Positions 54,362-64,000 of a stretch of 64,000 nt of DNA are shown here, piece by piece; positions within the stretch are counted from its first letter, which is position 1, and each line of letters opens with the position of its first letter. Under the pieces are notes generated by a model that worked only from the letters and a program-made list of their open reading frames with translations, searched no databases and was not told the origin of the DNA. The DNA is from Amborella trichopoda (lineage: Eukaryota; Streptophyta; Magnoliopsida; Amborellales; Amborellaceae). Position numbers and translations under genes: made by a program. Location: positions 4,246,812 to 4,310,811 of the forward strand of contig NW_006494789.1 of assembly GCF_000471905.2 (NCBI RefSeq), given 5' to 3'.

Positions 54362-56460
54362 ATCTGGTTTTGTGTTGCTCGGGATGTGTGTCTTGGCCAG
54401 GACCTTTTCAATATGAGTTTGAGTGCTGGTGAATTGGAAAGCAGCTCTAAGATGAATATTTGAGCCTGGCTCTTCTCGAGATGAGCTGGTAGATCGTAGG
54501 AGGTTGTGGATCCTTGAATTTCATATTTGGTTCGTGATATGCCACCCATGTTGGTTGTTTGGCTTTTGAGGTGTTTCTCATTCTTTCATCGAGAGTATCA
54601 ACGACCAATTGAATGAGTTTGAACACTTGGCCTCTTCGGGTCAAGGAATCGACCTCGTCAGCCTGAAGCTCGATAGTGTCAGCCCTAGCAAGAGTAATGG
54701 GAGACTTTGGGGTGTTGGCCCATTGTTTGGAAGATGATCCCTTTTCATTGATCCTGATCATATCGATCTCTAGTGTGTCATCTTCATCATATCGGTCCCA
54801 CTTAGAAAGGTTATCGAGGTTTGGAGATGAAGAGCTTCCTCTTAAAAGGCTCAAGAGATCTTCTTCAGACTCCTGAAAGTGATGATCACAAGCAAATATG
54901 AATTGACTAAGATCATCTTCTTCGTCTCCACTCTCAATCATGAGCATGACGACCTTCTCTTTTGAGTTGTCTTGAGCTCCCAACTTTTCAATCATTGTGA
55001 CCATATTTTTAGGGAGAGGATTTGCAAAGATACTCAACTTTTGATTAGTTTCTTTGACAGGTTGATTTTTAGGTGCGGCAGTGATGTCTCTCTCCCCTAT
55101 TGATTAACCCTTGAATCACCCGTTTCAAGTACAAGAAATTTTGGGTATCATGAGCATGGTTTTGATGCTATTTGCACCACCTGCTCTCATCCGTGACTTG
55201 AAATGATGGTTCAGTTGGTGGCGGGAGATAAACCATATTTCTAACTATGAGTAATTCCAGTACTTTTTCTAATGGGTCTTTGAGAGGGGTGAAATTATAC
55301 TCTTACCTTTGGTTATTATATTGAGCGTTGGCTCTAGGCTTATCCCTTCAGTTTTGGTTCTGATTATTGCGTTGAGTGGCTGAACCTTAAGTCGGTCCGT
55401 TAACGGCAATCTCATTAACTTGACTGGAAGCATTCCCCTTGTTATTATTTTTTCTCTTATTTTGGGGAGCTGTTATCAGTTTATTGTCGGGCTTGGTGCT
55501 GAGGGGTATCCCTCTGGCCCATTCATGTCGCAGCACCCTCTCAATCAGGGAGTCGAAGGAGTGGGGGATAAGACCTTGGCTAAAGAAGGTCTTATATTCA
55601 GGAGTGGCATTCTCTAAGACTATGAAGATCTTGGCTGGGTCCATAAGTGGACATTCTATGGCCTGCATCGCCACCTCACAAAATCGACCGATGAAATCCT
55701 CGAAGAATTCTCCTAGGTTTTGTTTTGTTGCACTGAGCTCACCCAGGGAGAGAGGTCTTGGTGTCGACCCACCATAGTGAGAGACGAGTAGGTTCAACAT
55801 TTCGTCTGGAGTGATGTGTGATCGAGTAGACATTATTCTTCGATGCCAGTTCAAGGCTTCGCCGGTCAATGTTTGTGAAAATATGGCCTTCAATTTAGGC
55901 CTGTCTCGCAAAGCTTGAACAGACAGCAAGTACGCATTGACATGAGTATCTAGATCAATCTTCCCATTGAACTTGTTTCTAAATTCTAGGACGACAAATC
56001 CCAGGGGAAGGTCTTCCATGCCTCCAAGGGTCTCATGAACATAGGCCTTCAGGGGTAAATTCACGCATGCTTATTCTTACAAGCATATCCTACATTGCTT
56101 TTAAGGTACCTTCATGTTGAGTATTTGACATGACAGTAGGCCCACCGGTCGGTGGGTTCCCAAGCATAGACTGATAAGTCGAGGCTTGGGATATATGTTG
56201 GCCTTCATGGGCTTGAGATTGATGAGCCGTAGTCACCTGGACGATTTGATACATTTGTCCCTGAGGGGCATACTAATCCATGGGTATTGCCACTGGCCGT
56301 GGAAATTGCACAATTTGTTGGACCAGGTGAACTAGAGGGAACGATTGAAGAATCGGCTGACTCGATTGTGCTAGGGGTTGACCCATACCACTAAGTGGGT
56401 TTGGGATTGACCCGTAAGCTGGGGTATGAACAGTGTAACCTAGGTCAACTAGACTTTTAA
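54362..56460 (-). pseudogene. T3 gag
   Basis: From 56460 leftward a Gln/Pro-rich N-terminal stretch (QPILQSFPLVHLVQQIVQFP) with stops gives way to the main capsid frame 56064-55387: PLGFVVLEFRNKFNGKIDLD, HVNAYLLSVQALRDRPKLKA, FSQTLTGEALNWHRRIMSTR, then a basic end (APQNKRKNNNKG). Near 55170-55110 lies the knuckle region (HQNHAHDTQNFLYLKRVIQG), whose final Cys is Phe. An acidic linker follows (54447-55037; ESGDEEDDLSQFIFACDHHF). The capsid part has no stop for 225 codons, the longest clean coding stretch of this element. Tat-like by sequence style. Confidence 0.85.
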
Positions 56461-56939
56461 GGGCAGCTTGGACGCGTAGACACCTTTGCTTCGTATAGTG
56501 TTTCGGACGAAATGAGTTGTACTATGGTGACTCGAGGTTGGGTTTGATTCCCTAGACCTAAGTGGGTCTTGATTTTGAGATCGCTGCACCTCGGGGTTAT
56601 CTTGGTTCGGGTTGTGGGAATTGGCATTAGATGCTGCATAAATTGCTTCCCTCGCTTGCCTAAAAGCCCTTGCAGGACAACCCCAAGTCGGAACCCTTGA
56701 CTATTCAAAGTCTTTCGGGCTGAACGACCTTTTCTGACCACACAAATCTCTGGATTAAGAGTGGACCCTTGGGACTCTACCTTTAATTGAAGACTTGAGC
56801 ATTGGATAATGGATTGACCTAAGGTTTGTCGATAATCTCAAGGGATCACGACATACTGGTCCCTAGGTTTGGGCAGGTTAGGCTTAGAGTCGGTTGTGGA
56901 GTGATCATCATGGTCTCTTCAAGTAACTGACATGGTGAA

Positions 56940-57610
56940 TACTTCTAGTGGGGTTCTAGAATCTAGACTTAGGGTGAGTTCTAGACTCGATGGCTTAGGG
57001 CAGACCTAGCCTAAGGGGCAAAACCTTAACTAAGACCTAGGCTAAGACTAGATTGGAACCTAGACTTGCTAGACTCAATGGGTTTTGGTTCAGACCCTGA
57101 GCTAGGGTAAGCCTAGTCTAGCTTTAAAGGCAACCCTATGCTTAGACCTGTGCTAGAGCCTAGACAAAGACCTAGACTAGATAGGTACGAGTCTCGGCTC
57201 GGGCCAAAAGTGGGTCTGGGTTCGGACCAAGTGTGAACCTGGTTCGAACCTAAACTGCGATGGGTACAAGCTTTGGCTTAGACCAAGAGGGGTTTGAAGA
57301 TCAGACTGGGTGTGGACCAGGACTGGATCAAGGTTGGGCTAGGCACGATCCCTTGGGTCGGACCAAAATGGAGCCTAGGTTCGGACCTGGGTGTGAACCT
57401 GGTTTGAACCTTGGTTATGCTGGGTATAAGTCTGAACTTGGACCCAGAATTTTGATAATCAGACCAGGTGTAGACCTGAACGGGATCAAAGATGAACTAG
57501 GAACTAGCCTCCAGCTTGAACCGAGAGGGGGCCTAAGTTTGGATCAGGGCTAAGTTGGGTACAAGCCTGGACTTGGACTCAAAGGATTCAGCTCGGACCA
57601 AAAGCGGGTC
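56940..57610. repeat. Degenerate repeats in the T3 leader, GACCTAGGCT / GGTTCGGACC words
   Basis: The first part repeats TCTAGACTTAGG and AGACCTAGGCTAAGACTAG words. The second has two to three units of about 150 bases sharing GGTTCGGACC, GTGTGAACCTGGTT and GATCAGACTGGGTGTGGACC. Units are strongly diverged. Confidence 0.65.
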
Positions 57611-58274
57611 CTGATTGAGATCTAAGAATAATCAACAAAAATAAGCAAGCACAGCACACGAAATTTTTTGACCTAGAGTATAGGTAGGCTTGGCTTGAGA
57701 GTGGGTTCCTAACTATGGAAAAGTGGCTAGGCTGATATAGGTCCCCACATAGGTCCTTGCCTCCTACTATAGGATGTTCTCCAAGTCCTACTATACGCGG
57801 AGTTGCTTTGAAGCAAAGGATTACAAAGGGGCGCTCACAGTTCAAGTTACACGAATCCCAACCGCCTTGACTCTCAAAGCTAGGTTCCCCTCAAGCCATT
57901 AATGCAGATTTTGGTGGTTTTTGAAATATTTGTTTGCTGGTTTCTCAGGAATTCTCGGACCGGTGTGCGCTGGAGTGTGCAAAGCAACATGCCATCAAAA
58001 GTAAAGTGACAAGCAGGCAATCACACAATGCAATCAAGTAAGAAACAAAGCGAGTGCTCGGCACTAATCATGCCTAGCAATGCGTGCCTCGAGGTGAAGC
58101 TCGCTCGAAGCACAGTGTAGCTAGAGGGGGAAGCAACCCCTAAGAAGGTACAGTCATAATAGTGAGACCAGGCACAATCCGTGCTAAGCTGAGCGCGGCC
58201 CGAGTCGAGGATGACTTGAACGAGACATGGTTCAGGAAGGGTGAAAGCAACCCTCAATGTATTCTTTTTTTATC

Positions 58275-58910
58275 TTTTTATCTTTGATGAAACACAGTTA
58301 AAATAAGCATGGTGAAAGCAGGGAAAACATGATTTCAGTCAAACTTAACAAACTAAAATAAAATCAGAAAGCCAGACACAACACAGACCCATCTGAAGCA
58401 AAAAAAAAAATTATAATTTTTAAAAATTTATTTTAATCCAAAAAGTGATCAATAGGGAGCCAAAAGGCTCTGAAACAGGCCTGTGGGGTCTCAACATTTT
58501 TTTAGAACACTGACAGTTGGGCAACACGGGTGGTGTCGCCCTTGCAGGATGTGTCGCCTAAAAAAATATTTTTATTTATTTTTATTTTGTTAAAATTGAT
58601 GAAATAAGGCTACAATAAATATGGAAGAAGCAGGAAAAAAATATTTATGATGAAATAAATCAAACAGAGTAAAGTAGGACAGTGCAGACAAAACAGATCT
58701 GTGTCAAGTAAAATATTATTTTGGTATTTTTAAAGATTTTATTTTGATCTGAAAGTTATTGACCAGTCACAAGAGAGACCTTAGAATAGATATGCAAAGT
58801 TTCAGAAGAATTTGAAACTTTTAAATTTGGGTGACACAGGGAGTGTCGCCCTAGATCTGGGCAGCACTGGTGGTGTCGCCCAGGCGACATTGCTGGTGTC
58901 GCCCAGAAAA
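58275..58910. repeat. Diverged tandem duplication (about 310 bp) in the T3 leader
   Basis: 58275-58560 and 58595-58900 share order and wording: GATGAAAYA start, GAAGCAGG, a CAAAC..AGACA part, an A/T run ending TTTATTTT, then GAYC and a closing block with GTGTCGCC. Each unit ends in a GACAC/GTGTC hairpin. Confidence 0.7.
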
Positions 58911-59012
58911 ATCAAGGTTTCACAGCAATGAATTTTGGGACCTTTTGTGACTGAAATAAGTGAAACACAGTGAATAAAAATCGTATTTTGGCGCTTGGAT
59001 CAAGCTCGAAAT

Positions 59013-59030
59013 GCCCCACGGTGGGTGCCA
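59013..59030 (-). other. Primer binding site of T3
   Basis: In element direction TGGCACCCACCGTGGGGC, just after the LTR end. Sites of this form (TGG..CACCGTGGGG) occur in plant Ty3/Gypsy elements; the primer tRNA is not assigned here. Confidence 0.75.
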
Positions 59031-59571
59031 AAACTATTTACGATGAAAATCTGACAGATCTTACGAAGAATATCTCTTGGATCTTAACACCTTAAGCTAA
59101 TGAAAATTCAGTAGTAGAGAAAGTGGGATAAATCGAATTCAAACCTGATGTCAAATCTGCTCAGAAACGAGCAGATCTGCTCTCAAATCTGTGGCAGAGC
59201 CAGCATGATCCAAAACACTAAAATCTGATTTTAAAGCAAATGAATAGATAAAAATAAAATAAGAACCAAACAGTAAGAAAGAAAAGCAAGAAATGATTAA
59301 AGAACGATACCAAACCGGGCTGGATGGCCCAGGACGTCCCAGCCTTCGAGGGGCTCGCCCTTATCGGCACCAACGTTCTCTTTGCCTCTCTGATTCGGAT
59401 GTTGACTAGAGTTGTTGTGCCCTAGTGATCTAAGCTTTTGGCTTAAGGTTAGGGTTTCAGGAGGCTAGGGTCTCAGAAGCAAGTGTATCCCCTAGGTTTC
59501 AATCCTCTGAAGCTCTAGGGTATTTTTCTCTTTGAAGTCGTCTAGAGATGCCCTTGAATGACCAATAAAAA

Positions 59572-59583
59572 GATACTTTATAG
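59572..59583 (-). promoter_or_regulatory. Possible TATA box of the T3 LTR
   Basis: In element direction CTATAAAGTATC lies mid-LTR. No second T3 LTR covers this position, so conservation cannot be tested. Confidence 0.35.
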
Positions 59584-59791
59584 GTCCAAGGATCAGTTGG
59601 AAAGGATATACATCCATAACTAACATATCTTCATCCAAAAATTTCAATTTCGAGGTTACAGATTTGGCCGACACTAACAGTGTTGCCTCGGGCGATGCAC
59701 CTAGTGTCGCTAAAAAACATTTGCTAAAAATCTCCAAAAAAGACAAGAAACCATCTCGGGAAGAAAAAATTTAACTTGGGGCAAAAGGGTC

Positions 59792-59816
59792 TGGGCGACA
59801 CTGGTGGTGTCGCCCA
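59792..59816. repeat. Perfect 10-bp inverted repeat, GGCGACAC..GTGTCGCC
   Basis: TGGGCGACAC and GTGTCGCCCA flank a TGGTG loop. Related imperfect hairpins are at about 58525-58560, 58832-58855, 58860-58910 and 59668-59720, all within T3. Confidence 0.85.
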
Positions 59817-60119
59817 AATAAAATTTAGTCCAAAATGCTTTTTTGCACTTTGGGTGTGTTCCTTAGCCTCTTGTGAAGTTCTCCAAGAAACTCTGGGTCA
59901 AAACAGAGTCTTCTATTATTTTTAATGATTTTTTTGATCAAACAGGGCATTTGCAGGATTCTGGGTCAAAACGGGACTTTTGAAGGGTTTCGGGCAGGTA
60001 GACTGGTTCTAGGTCACAAGGTAAGCTATGTGAACCATGGATTTTGAGTTTACTAGGATAATGTGGTCCTAAGGGTTCAAGAAACCATAGAATTTTCTAG
60101 ATTTAAAATGGGGTTTCAA

Positions 60120-62261
60120 TAATTACTTGCACTTATCACTTGTACTTATCACATGCACTTATCACATGCACTTATCACGTCATCACATACTACAATTGAA
60201 TGATCTATCATATTCATAGTCTGCTACATCTGAGTCAGGCATATTCAATAAGCACTCACTCATTCATTAGAATTCATGTCTTTTATAAACATGCCTCATG
60301 AGAATTCATTCTTTTACAAGCAGTAGCATTAACTACTTCATAAGCATAACTAATTTCAACCATGCATAGTCAGTGATCTCATGAGTACATTCCATTTCAC
60401 AAGATAGGTATGTCTTATTTCAATCATAGTTACACTTAGTCAAGTATTCACTGATCTTTCATTTATAAATTTATTGGGGCAAAATCATGGGCATTTTGGT
60501 CAACTAATTAACCATTACAACAAAATGGAAAAATTTTGGAATTTTCTACATTCATAACAATGACATTGCTCAAGAAAAAGGAACTTCATTTCCAAATCAT
60601 AGAAAATCATGACATGATTCACAAACCAATTTTATATTAGACACACGTATCTTTCAAATGGGGGAGGTTTGAAAGTATTTGGACTTCATTTGGTCGGTCA
60701 AAAGCTCATGCCACCAGACATCAATTTCTAAATTCTGCAAACAATGACATACCTCTATTCATGAAGGCATAACCTTCAATCTAAAAGGAATTTCAAAATA
60801 ATTCAACATGCAACTTTTAGTACGCATATAGATATTTCAAATGGCAGTGGCTTGGGAGCATTCGAGCAATGTTTGCTTAGTCAAAACTCAAGACAACATA
60901 GGTAACAGTTGTAAAATCCAGTGAAATTTACTAACAGTGACATATTTGTGCAATTTGAAGCATAGCTCATCATTTATGAATAATTTGGACAAGGTTAAAA
61001 CATACACATCATAGTAGACACATGTATTAATCAAATGGTGGTGACTTGGGAGCATTTGGATGCCATTTGGCTGGTCAAAAGTGCATTTAGAAAACATGCA
61101 TTTTCCCTAAAATTTCACATATAAACATGGCATAGTAAAAAGAGCACTTAATACCCTCCAATTTATGAGGAATAACCATGTAAAACCCTTTTCACCCTGA
61201 ATTATACTTACTTAATTATCATATCACAAACTTTCAGGGCCAACTAAAAGATTTTAGTTACCCAATTTGTCTTGCAATGAACGCCCCATCTCCCTTGAAA
61301 ACAAGGCCCCTTTCTAGCATAAGTTTTACAATATACAGTCACATAAATAAGAAGATTTTCCCCAAAAATTCATCTTGAACTTCATGCATTACATATTCAT
61401 GCTCATGTCTTCGATCGCACACTCTTAACTTTACTTGCATTTCATGCTTGAATGAACTAACCAAAAACATCCATCACAAAACATGGAAGCATGGATATGA
61501 ATCTACTTACTTGCAGCAAGGTTCTAAGTCCCCCCACTCAGCTTCTATGCAAGGTTAAGTCTTCAAGGGTGGGTTTCAAGCTTGGGGCTCAAAGGGCTAA
61601 GGGGAAAAACGTGGGGAAGACAGAGAGAAAGTGTGAAACTCTTGAGAGGGGTACTTGGAGGAGCATTTATAAGCAAGAAAGAAGAGGGGGCAGCAGACAC
61701 AAGCCAAGTGTCAACAAGGGTCTCAAGTGTCATGAACATGGTGTCCAAGTGGCTCAAAACTATTCACAAGTGGCATACATGCAAACTTACATGGGCCACA
61801 TGGCCAATACGCATAGCCAAAACACCCCCAGTGGTAACACACACGGCGGGACCCCTCTTGCTACATGCACAATGATAACACACATTGCGGTAGCCCTCTC
61901 TCTCTACACACACGACGCTACACGCACGGTGTTACACACACGGCGCTAGCCCATTTGCCCCATTTTACTATCATTTGTGTAAATATCTTCTTCTTCTTCT
62001 TACACCCACGGTGCTACTCCATCTCTCTCTTCACGGGCTATGTTACCACCTTCTCTCTCTTCATGCGCGACGTTACCCCCTTCTATCTCTTCACGAGTGA
62101 TGTTACTGCTTCTCTCTCTTCACACACGGCATTATCCCCTTCTCTCTTCACACTCAGTGTTAACCCTTCTCTCTCTTCACTCGCAGCATTACCCCCTTCT
62201 CTCTCTTTAAACACCTATCACTGCGTGTGTTTCCATGACCGGGAAAACTTTGGTCCTTACA
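60120..62261 (-). mobile_element. Family-2 LTR copy I, 3' LTR, truncated
   Basis: It starts TGTAAGGACCAAAGTTTTCC at 62261 right after a polypurine tract. It contains a GC-rich minisatellite (61830-62220, ACGGCGCTAGC, TACACGCACGGTG) and the AT-rich body with phrases shared with H and G (AACTTTCAATYTAA; ACATACCTYYATTCATRA). The expected LTR end TGTCACRACC is absent on the left; the sequence changes to the T3 LTR near 60120, so about 1 kb or more is lost. Four 13-base ACTTATCACATGC units lie at 60130-60180. Confidence 0.75.
61830..62220 (-). repeat. CT-rich/CGGCGCTA minisatellite at the start of LTR I
   Basis: Degenerate units such as CACGACGCTACACGCACGGTG pass into units with TTCTCTCTCTTCACRCGC and RYGTTACC. 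Placement equals the arrays at the starts of F1, F2 and H. In element direction units read GTAACGTCGCGCATGAAGAG, close to those of F1. Confidence 0.72.
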
Positions 62262-62279
62262 TCATCCCCCCCTTAAAAA
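62262..62279 (-). other. Polypurine tract of the gag-only element
   Basis: In element direction CTTTTTAAGGGGGGGATGAT immediately precedes the LTR start; nearly identical to the tract at 29481-29496. Confidence 0.87.
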
Positions 62280-62666
62280 GGATTTTGTCCCTAAAATCTT
62301 ACACTTGATCACCATCTAAATGGGCATCTGAGACAGACACTCTACTCCAACAACCTACTAAGGCACAAACACATGACCAACCTAGGCCTCGGAGGGCACC
62401 AAACTTCTAAACAACTAAAAGAATCACATCTAGGGGTGAAATTTAACCCAAATGTTCCTCAGTACTTAAACTCTGAGGCCGCCACCAAAAAGGTGTGCAC
62501 AACCACTAAGGTTCAATCAAAAGGCGTAGATTCAATACTTAGGTGACATAGAAAAAAGTGAGGCTACAACAAAGTAGTAAAACAATCAAGGTCAAGCAGA
62601 ATCCTAATTTCTCCTTCCATAAATAAAGATATTACCTTGAATCTCTGATGTGGAAGCCTTCGCCTC
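62280..62666 (-). other. Noncoding segment between gag and polypurine tract
   Basis: No pol motif was found in six frames. It is where about 4 kb of pol would lie in a complete element. Sequence is of mixed composition without repeats. Confidence 0.6.
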
Positions 62667-63624
62667 CTATTCCACAAGTGTAAACACCCTACCTTGAGTC
62701 TTTGGCTTGGGCTCATCCCTCATCATGGGGCAGTTCTTAATCAGGTGACCTGGCTTGCTGCACTTGAAGCATGCCTTCATTTTCAGCCAAAACTTGGAAG
62801 CCAAGTGACCAGGCTTCCCACAAAAGCCACTGTATACTGGCTGGTTTTGCTTAACATCACCCATAAATGTCTTTTGGGCTTTACCATTTCCCCGATCTCC
62901 TCTCTCTTGGAAGTCCCTTGAAGGCGGGGGCCTCGCCTTTAGCTTCTCTCTCCTCTGTCGGAGATCATCACCGTCCTTTTCTATCTTCCTTGCTAAGTCC
63001 ACTAATGGGGAGAAGGTCTTAAGATTAGCTAATATAATCCTCCCTCTTATGTCTGGCCGAAGGCCCCTCTCAAATTTGCTCTCCTTACGCGCTTCTGTAT
63101 GAATGAAGTGTAGCGCGTAGTGGGAGAGCACTGCAAATTTGGCTGCATACGGTTCTACTGACAGTCTTCCTTGTTGCAGCTCGATAAATTCTACTTCTTT
63201 TGCCTCTTGGACTGAGTCAAGGAAGTATTTTTCATTAAAAGCCTCCAAAAAGCTGCCACAGTCCCTGACTCTTCCCAGGATTGTTTCACCGAGCTCCACC
63301 AGTGCTCGGCGTCCCCTTCTAACATGAAGGTTCCTAGTCTAACTTTCTACTCATCAGACAATGAAACACTTCAAATAACTTCTCTACCTGCCTCCTCCAT
63401 CTTTCAACCTTTTCCACTGCTCCGTGTCCCGAGAATGCGGGAGGGGCAAGTCACCTAAACTTTTCAATCAACCCACTGCCATCTTGATCAGGGGTGGAGG
63501 CAGCCAAGGTCGACATGCAATTTTTCATAATTTGGGTCATGGCCCCCAGTGTTCTGAGGACTTCCCCAAAAGCCTTGGTGTTGTCATTACTGTGACTCGC
63601 ATTGTTGGCATGAGTCGTCGTCAT
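62667..63624 (-). pseudogene. Family-2 gag of the gag-only element
   Basis: The frame starts MTTTHANNASHSNDNTKAFG at 63624, breaks near 63450, and has a clean 210-codon stretch from 63299 to 62667. That stretch carries FNEKYFLDSVQEAKEVEFIE, SKFERGLRPDIRGRIILANL, SPLVDLARKIEKDGDDLRQR and the knuckle CFKCSKPGHLIKNC near 62780-62739. A second, degenerate knuckle CGKPGHLASKF lies about twenty residues earlier. Of the family-2 gags here this is the least damaged. A frameshift between 63450 and 63300 (with GVEKVER- and [14 protein letters not shown] text) prevents a full product. Gag alone could still mark packaging in trans by relatives. Confidence 0.88.
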
Positions 63625-63721
63625 CTTTGTCCTACCACAAGAACACCCAGTCACTAACATATCCAAGAACCACTCTAAGGACACTTCTAAGACTCTCTAG
63701 GCCAAGAATCCTAACCTAACT

Positions 63722-63733
63722 GCTCTGATACCA
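63722..63733 (-). other. Primer binding site of the gag-only element
   Basis: In element direction TGGTATCAGAGC, a perfect match to the initiator-Met type site. Confidence 0.92.
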
Positions 63734-63737
63734 TAAA

Positions 63738-63904
63738 TGTCACAACCCCGCCCCCTGACCCATACCGGAGGTTGACAGAGTGCGAGTTCATGGCTGGAGG
63801 TCGCAAAGTGGCACAACATGTGATAGAAGTGCGGAATCAAAGCAAACCACGTAAATAAAGAAAACTCTAAACACAAACATGCAAGATCTGGGAAAATTAA
63901 AACT

Positions 63905-64000
<96 letters not shown>
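63738..64000 (-). mobile_element. Start of the family-2 5' LTR, cut by the window edge
   Basis: TGTCACAACCCCGCCCCCTG marks the LTR 3' end as in copies G and H. Only 263 bases are visible, ending in a microsatellite. Confidence 0.85.
63906..64000. repeat. Compound microsatellite (AT)n(GT)n
   Basis: A pure AT run (about 63906-63938) is followed by a pure GT run of about 60 bases that continues past the window end. Confidence 0.97.

Larger units (their letters stand above)
56461..59012 (-). other. T3 5' leader
   Basis: This long untranslated region separates primer site and gag. It holds degenerate repeats at 56940-57610, GACACC hairpin words at 58520-58560 and 58825-58910, and a diverged duplication of about 310 bases (58275-58900). 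Open frames of 80-97 codons occur on both strands (57260-57553 plus, 57588-57845 minus, 56457-56741 minus) without a recognisable product. Confidence 0.6.
49592..60119 (-). mobile_element. T3: Tat-like element with full domain set but no 3' LTR
   Basis: Minus-strand order is LTR (59044-60119), primer site, long leader, gag, protease, RT, RNase H, integrase, short A-rich tail. Domain order PR-RT-RH-IN is that of Ty3/Gypsy. There is no chromodomain, and the gag and protease style (LLGRPWLH) fits Tat/Athila. The 3' end meets family-1 LTR C at 49591 without a T3 LTR, so the element was truncated by insertion or recombination. Confidence 0.85.
59044..60119 (-). mobile_element. T3 5' LTR (about 1.08 kb)
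   Basis: The inner edge is placed at the TG near 59044, about 13 bases from the primer site; the outer edge is placed at TTTCA (60119), giving a TGAAACCCC start, before the AT-rich LTR of element I. It shares the ATGCTGGCTCTGCCAC block (59195-59212 region) with the fragment at 15180-15710. The outer boundary is inferred from the change of sequence character and TG..CA ends, not from a second LTR. Confidence 0.65.
60120..64000 (-). mobile_element. Family-2 gag-only element, right end outside the window
   Basis: Minus-strand order is 5' LTR (63738 onward), primer site, gag (63624-62667), about 390 bases of noncoding DNA, polypurine tract, 3' LTR (62261 down to about 60120). No PR, RT, RNase H, integrase or chromodomain is present. 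This is the architecture of TR-GAG type non-autonomous elements, which depend on enzymes from full relatives. Confidence 0.82.

Noticed and set aside
61491..62308. Overlapping plus-strand ORFs (97-152 codons)
   Set aside because: They run antisense through the LTR minisatellite and cross the LTR edge.

Overview
The window is a nest of decayed LTR retrotransposons from a seed-plant nuclear genome. All coding traces found are Ty3/Gypsy gag-pol fragments: gag zinc knuckles, protease, RT, RNase H, DDE integrase and one integrase chromodomain. No host gene, rRNA or tRNA gene, or bacterial feature could be supported. Every coding block is broken by stops, frameshifts or deletions. The species cannot be named; the long LTRs and dense nesting fit a large, repeat-rich genome.

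Three families are distinguishable. Family 1 (Tat-like) has LTRs of about 2.4-2.8 kb starting near TGTTGGA, a primer site like TGGCGACTCCATTAGG, a long proline/serine/histidine-rich leader before gag, and a 3' arm full of minisatellites. Family 2 (Tekay/Del-like chromovirus) has LTRs of 2.8-3.9 kb running from TGTAAGGACC to TGACA, primer site TGGTATCAGAGC (initiator-Met type), a CCHC gag and a chromodomain integrase. Family 3 (called T3 here; Tat-like) has an LTR of about 1.1 kb, primer site TGGCACCCACCGTGGGGC and a nearly full gag-PR-RT-RH-IN set.

Layout. 1-4499 (+): 3' half of a family-1 element (integrase, noncoding arm, repeats, polypurine tract). 4500-7171 (+): family-1 LTR, followed by primer site and gag leader (7172-8780). 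9290-12905 (-): a second family-1 leader plus LTR in opposite orientation, forming a large inverted repeat with the first. 12906-15104 (+): 5'-truncated family-1 LTR. 15180-15920 (+): T3-type LTR and gag scraps. 15921-20634 and 20635-25850 (+): two family-2 LTR-gag units, the second followed by a 47-bp satellite (25975-26640). 26647-34324 (-): a family-2 element with both LTRs but an internal gag-to-RNase H deletion. 34325-49591 (-): a family-1 LTR-internal-LTR block of about 15.3 kb lacking PR, RT and RNase H. 49592-60119 (-): the T3 element with its 5' LTR but no 3' LTR. 60120-64000 (-): a family-2 element carrying gag only, its 5' LTR running off the window.

Nothing here forms a working pathway. 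The notable signals are structural: inverted and tandem retroelement arrangements, gag-only and pol-deleted derivatives, lost catalytic residues, minisatellites that differ between LTR copies of one family yet share a CGGCGCT-like core across families, repeated hairpins in T3, and a 20-N assembly gap set in suspicious sequence.
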